A stretch of DNA of 36,858 nucleotides from Chthoniobacteraceae bacterium (lineage in GTDB: Bacteria > Verrucomicrobiota > Verrucomicrobiia > Chthoniobacterales > Chthoniobacteraceae): NCBI GenBank assembly GCA_947479475.1, contig CANJZW010000046.1, forward strand, positions 1-36,858, read 5' to 3'. The first letter of the stretch is position 1, and each line of letters begins with the position of its first letter. Both the position numbers and the translations under genes were made by a program. The notes under the pieces are model-generated. The model was not told where the DNA came from and did no database searches. It worked only from the letters and a program-made list of their open reading frames with translations. Positions 36,476 through 36,858 of the stretch are shown piece by piece.

Positions 36476-36508
36476 TCTCCCCCGTTAACCTAACGAGGGA
36501 ACGGGAGA
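36476..36508 (+). other. Imperfect hairpin upstream of terminator
   Basis: TCTCC (36476-36480) plus CGTT pairs with AACG plus GGAGA (ending 36508) to make a stem of about 9 pairs with a two-base bulge. A smaller alternative hairpin CGTTA-ACC-TAACG lies inside. Together with the terminator at 36523-36542 it could be the body of a short non-coding RNA or the pheT transcript tail. Confidence 0.35.
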
Positions 36509-36522
36509 TCCTGCTAGACGGC

Positions 36523-36542
36523 AAAGGTGGGGCCACCTTTTT
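36523..36542 (+). terminator. Probable Rho-independent terminator
   Basis: AAAGGTG and CACCTTT form a stem with loop GGGC, continuing into a run of five T (36538-36542). It lies about 260 bases beyond the pheT stop and would end a plus-strand transcript. Confidence 0.7.
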
Positions 36543-36553
36543 ACAGTTTGTGG

Positions 36554-36605
36554 AGGCGAAAAGAGCCGGGAAAGCCCGGCAACCGCTTCCTCGTGTCGCC
36601 TTTTT
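36554..36605 (+). terminator. Second stem-loop with T-run
   Basis: An outer pair AGGCGA (36554-36559) and TCGCCT (36596-36601) encloses a strong inner hairpin GCCGGG (36565-36570) and CCCGGC (36575-36580). A run of five T (36601-36605) follows. It may be a second terminator or a small structured RNA between two terminators. Confidence 0.5.
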
Positions 36606-36609
36606 AGGC

Positions 36610-36624
36610 GGGACAGCGTGTCCC
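36610..36624. repeat. Perfect palindrome GGGACA-GCG-TGTCCC
   Basis: A 6-base-pair perfect stem with a 3-base loop immediately after the second T-run. It resembles small interspersed palindromic (REP-like) units, but only one copy is seen here. Confidence 0.4.
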
Positions 36625-36716
36625 TGGGTTCTGGGTTCTGGGGCGGACGACCATGGGCGGGGCGCCAGCAATTGCGGACGGCGGAGACTAGGGCCGGCGG
36701 TCCGCGCAAAGGCCGC

Positions 36717-36858
36717 ATTGCCTGGGATATTGCCTGGGATATTGCCTGGGATATTGCCTGGGATATTGCCTGGGATATTGCCTGGGATATTGCCTGGGAT
36801 ATTGCCTGGGATATTGCCTGGGATATTGCCTGGGATATTGCCTGGGATATTGCCTGGG
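36717..36858. repeat. 12-base tandem repeat, at least 11.8 copies
   Basis: The unit ATTGCCTGGGAT is repeated without any mismatch from 36717 to the window end (142 bases, 11 full units plus 10 bases). The array is cut by the window boundary, so its full length is unknown. All six reading frames of the unit are free of stop codons; the plus frames would encode IAWD, LPGI or CLGY repeats. No flanking gene clearly enters it. Confidence 0.97.

Noticed and set aside
36717-36858. CRISPR array at the window end.
   Set aside because: Units are contiguous 12-mers with no spacers and no cas genes are present.

Overview
The window looks like chromosomal DNA from a GC-rich member of the Verrucomicrobiota, or a close PVC relative. 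This is inferred from gene content: a DUF1549/DUF1553 cytochrome-like protein beside a PPC-domain protein, two exported sulfatases, a DUF1080 protein, a tandem double-length UvrA, paired bactofilins, and a DUF4912 protein near a GH57 branching enzyme. No rRNA, tRNA, CRISPR array, integrase or transposase was recognised. Genes are densely packed on both strands and all appear intact. Most start codons lack a clear Shine-Dalgarno sequence.

Layout. Positions 1-5329 hold a DUF4912 gene (minus) with a strong terminator, then hisF, a GH57 alpha-glucan branching enzyme and a translationally coupled exported FlgD-like Ig protein (plus). Positions 5382-9333 hold, on the minus strand, an AlkC-type DNA glycosylase followed by a secreted metzincin-like metalloprotease. 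Positions 9491-13980 encode the exported DUF1549/DUF1553 protein and its PPC-domain partner. Positions 14066-15623 (minus) encode RmlA and a SOUL-family lipoprotein. Positions 15889-19545 encode a 1218-residue fusion of a TerB-like region, an FHA-like region, an ABCG ATPase and a permease. Positions 19610-21023 (minus) encode two bactofilins, one with two N-terminal zinc ribbons. A 518-base gap rich in hairpins follows. Then come a ModF/YlmA-like ATPase and a DUF1080 protein (plus). Positions 23346-32659 (minus) carry terC, tandem uvrA and two sulfatases in transcription order. pheS-pheT (plus) close the coding part. The last ~600 bases carry hairpins, two probable terminators and a 12-base tandem repeat that runs off the window end.

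Several genes fit a polymer-degrading or carbohydrate-rich lifestyle (branching enzyme, sulfatases, DUF1080, metalloprotease, RmlA). Others are DNA repair (AlkC, UvrA) or housekeeping (hisF, pheST). The most unusual items are the TerB/FHA-like/ABCG fusion, the zinc-ribbon bactofilin pair, the hairpin-rich gap before 21541, a sulfatase with an altered metal-site motif, and the terminal repeat, which has no stop codon in any of six frames.
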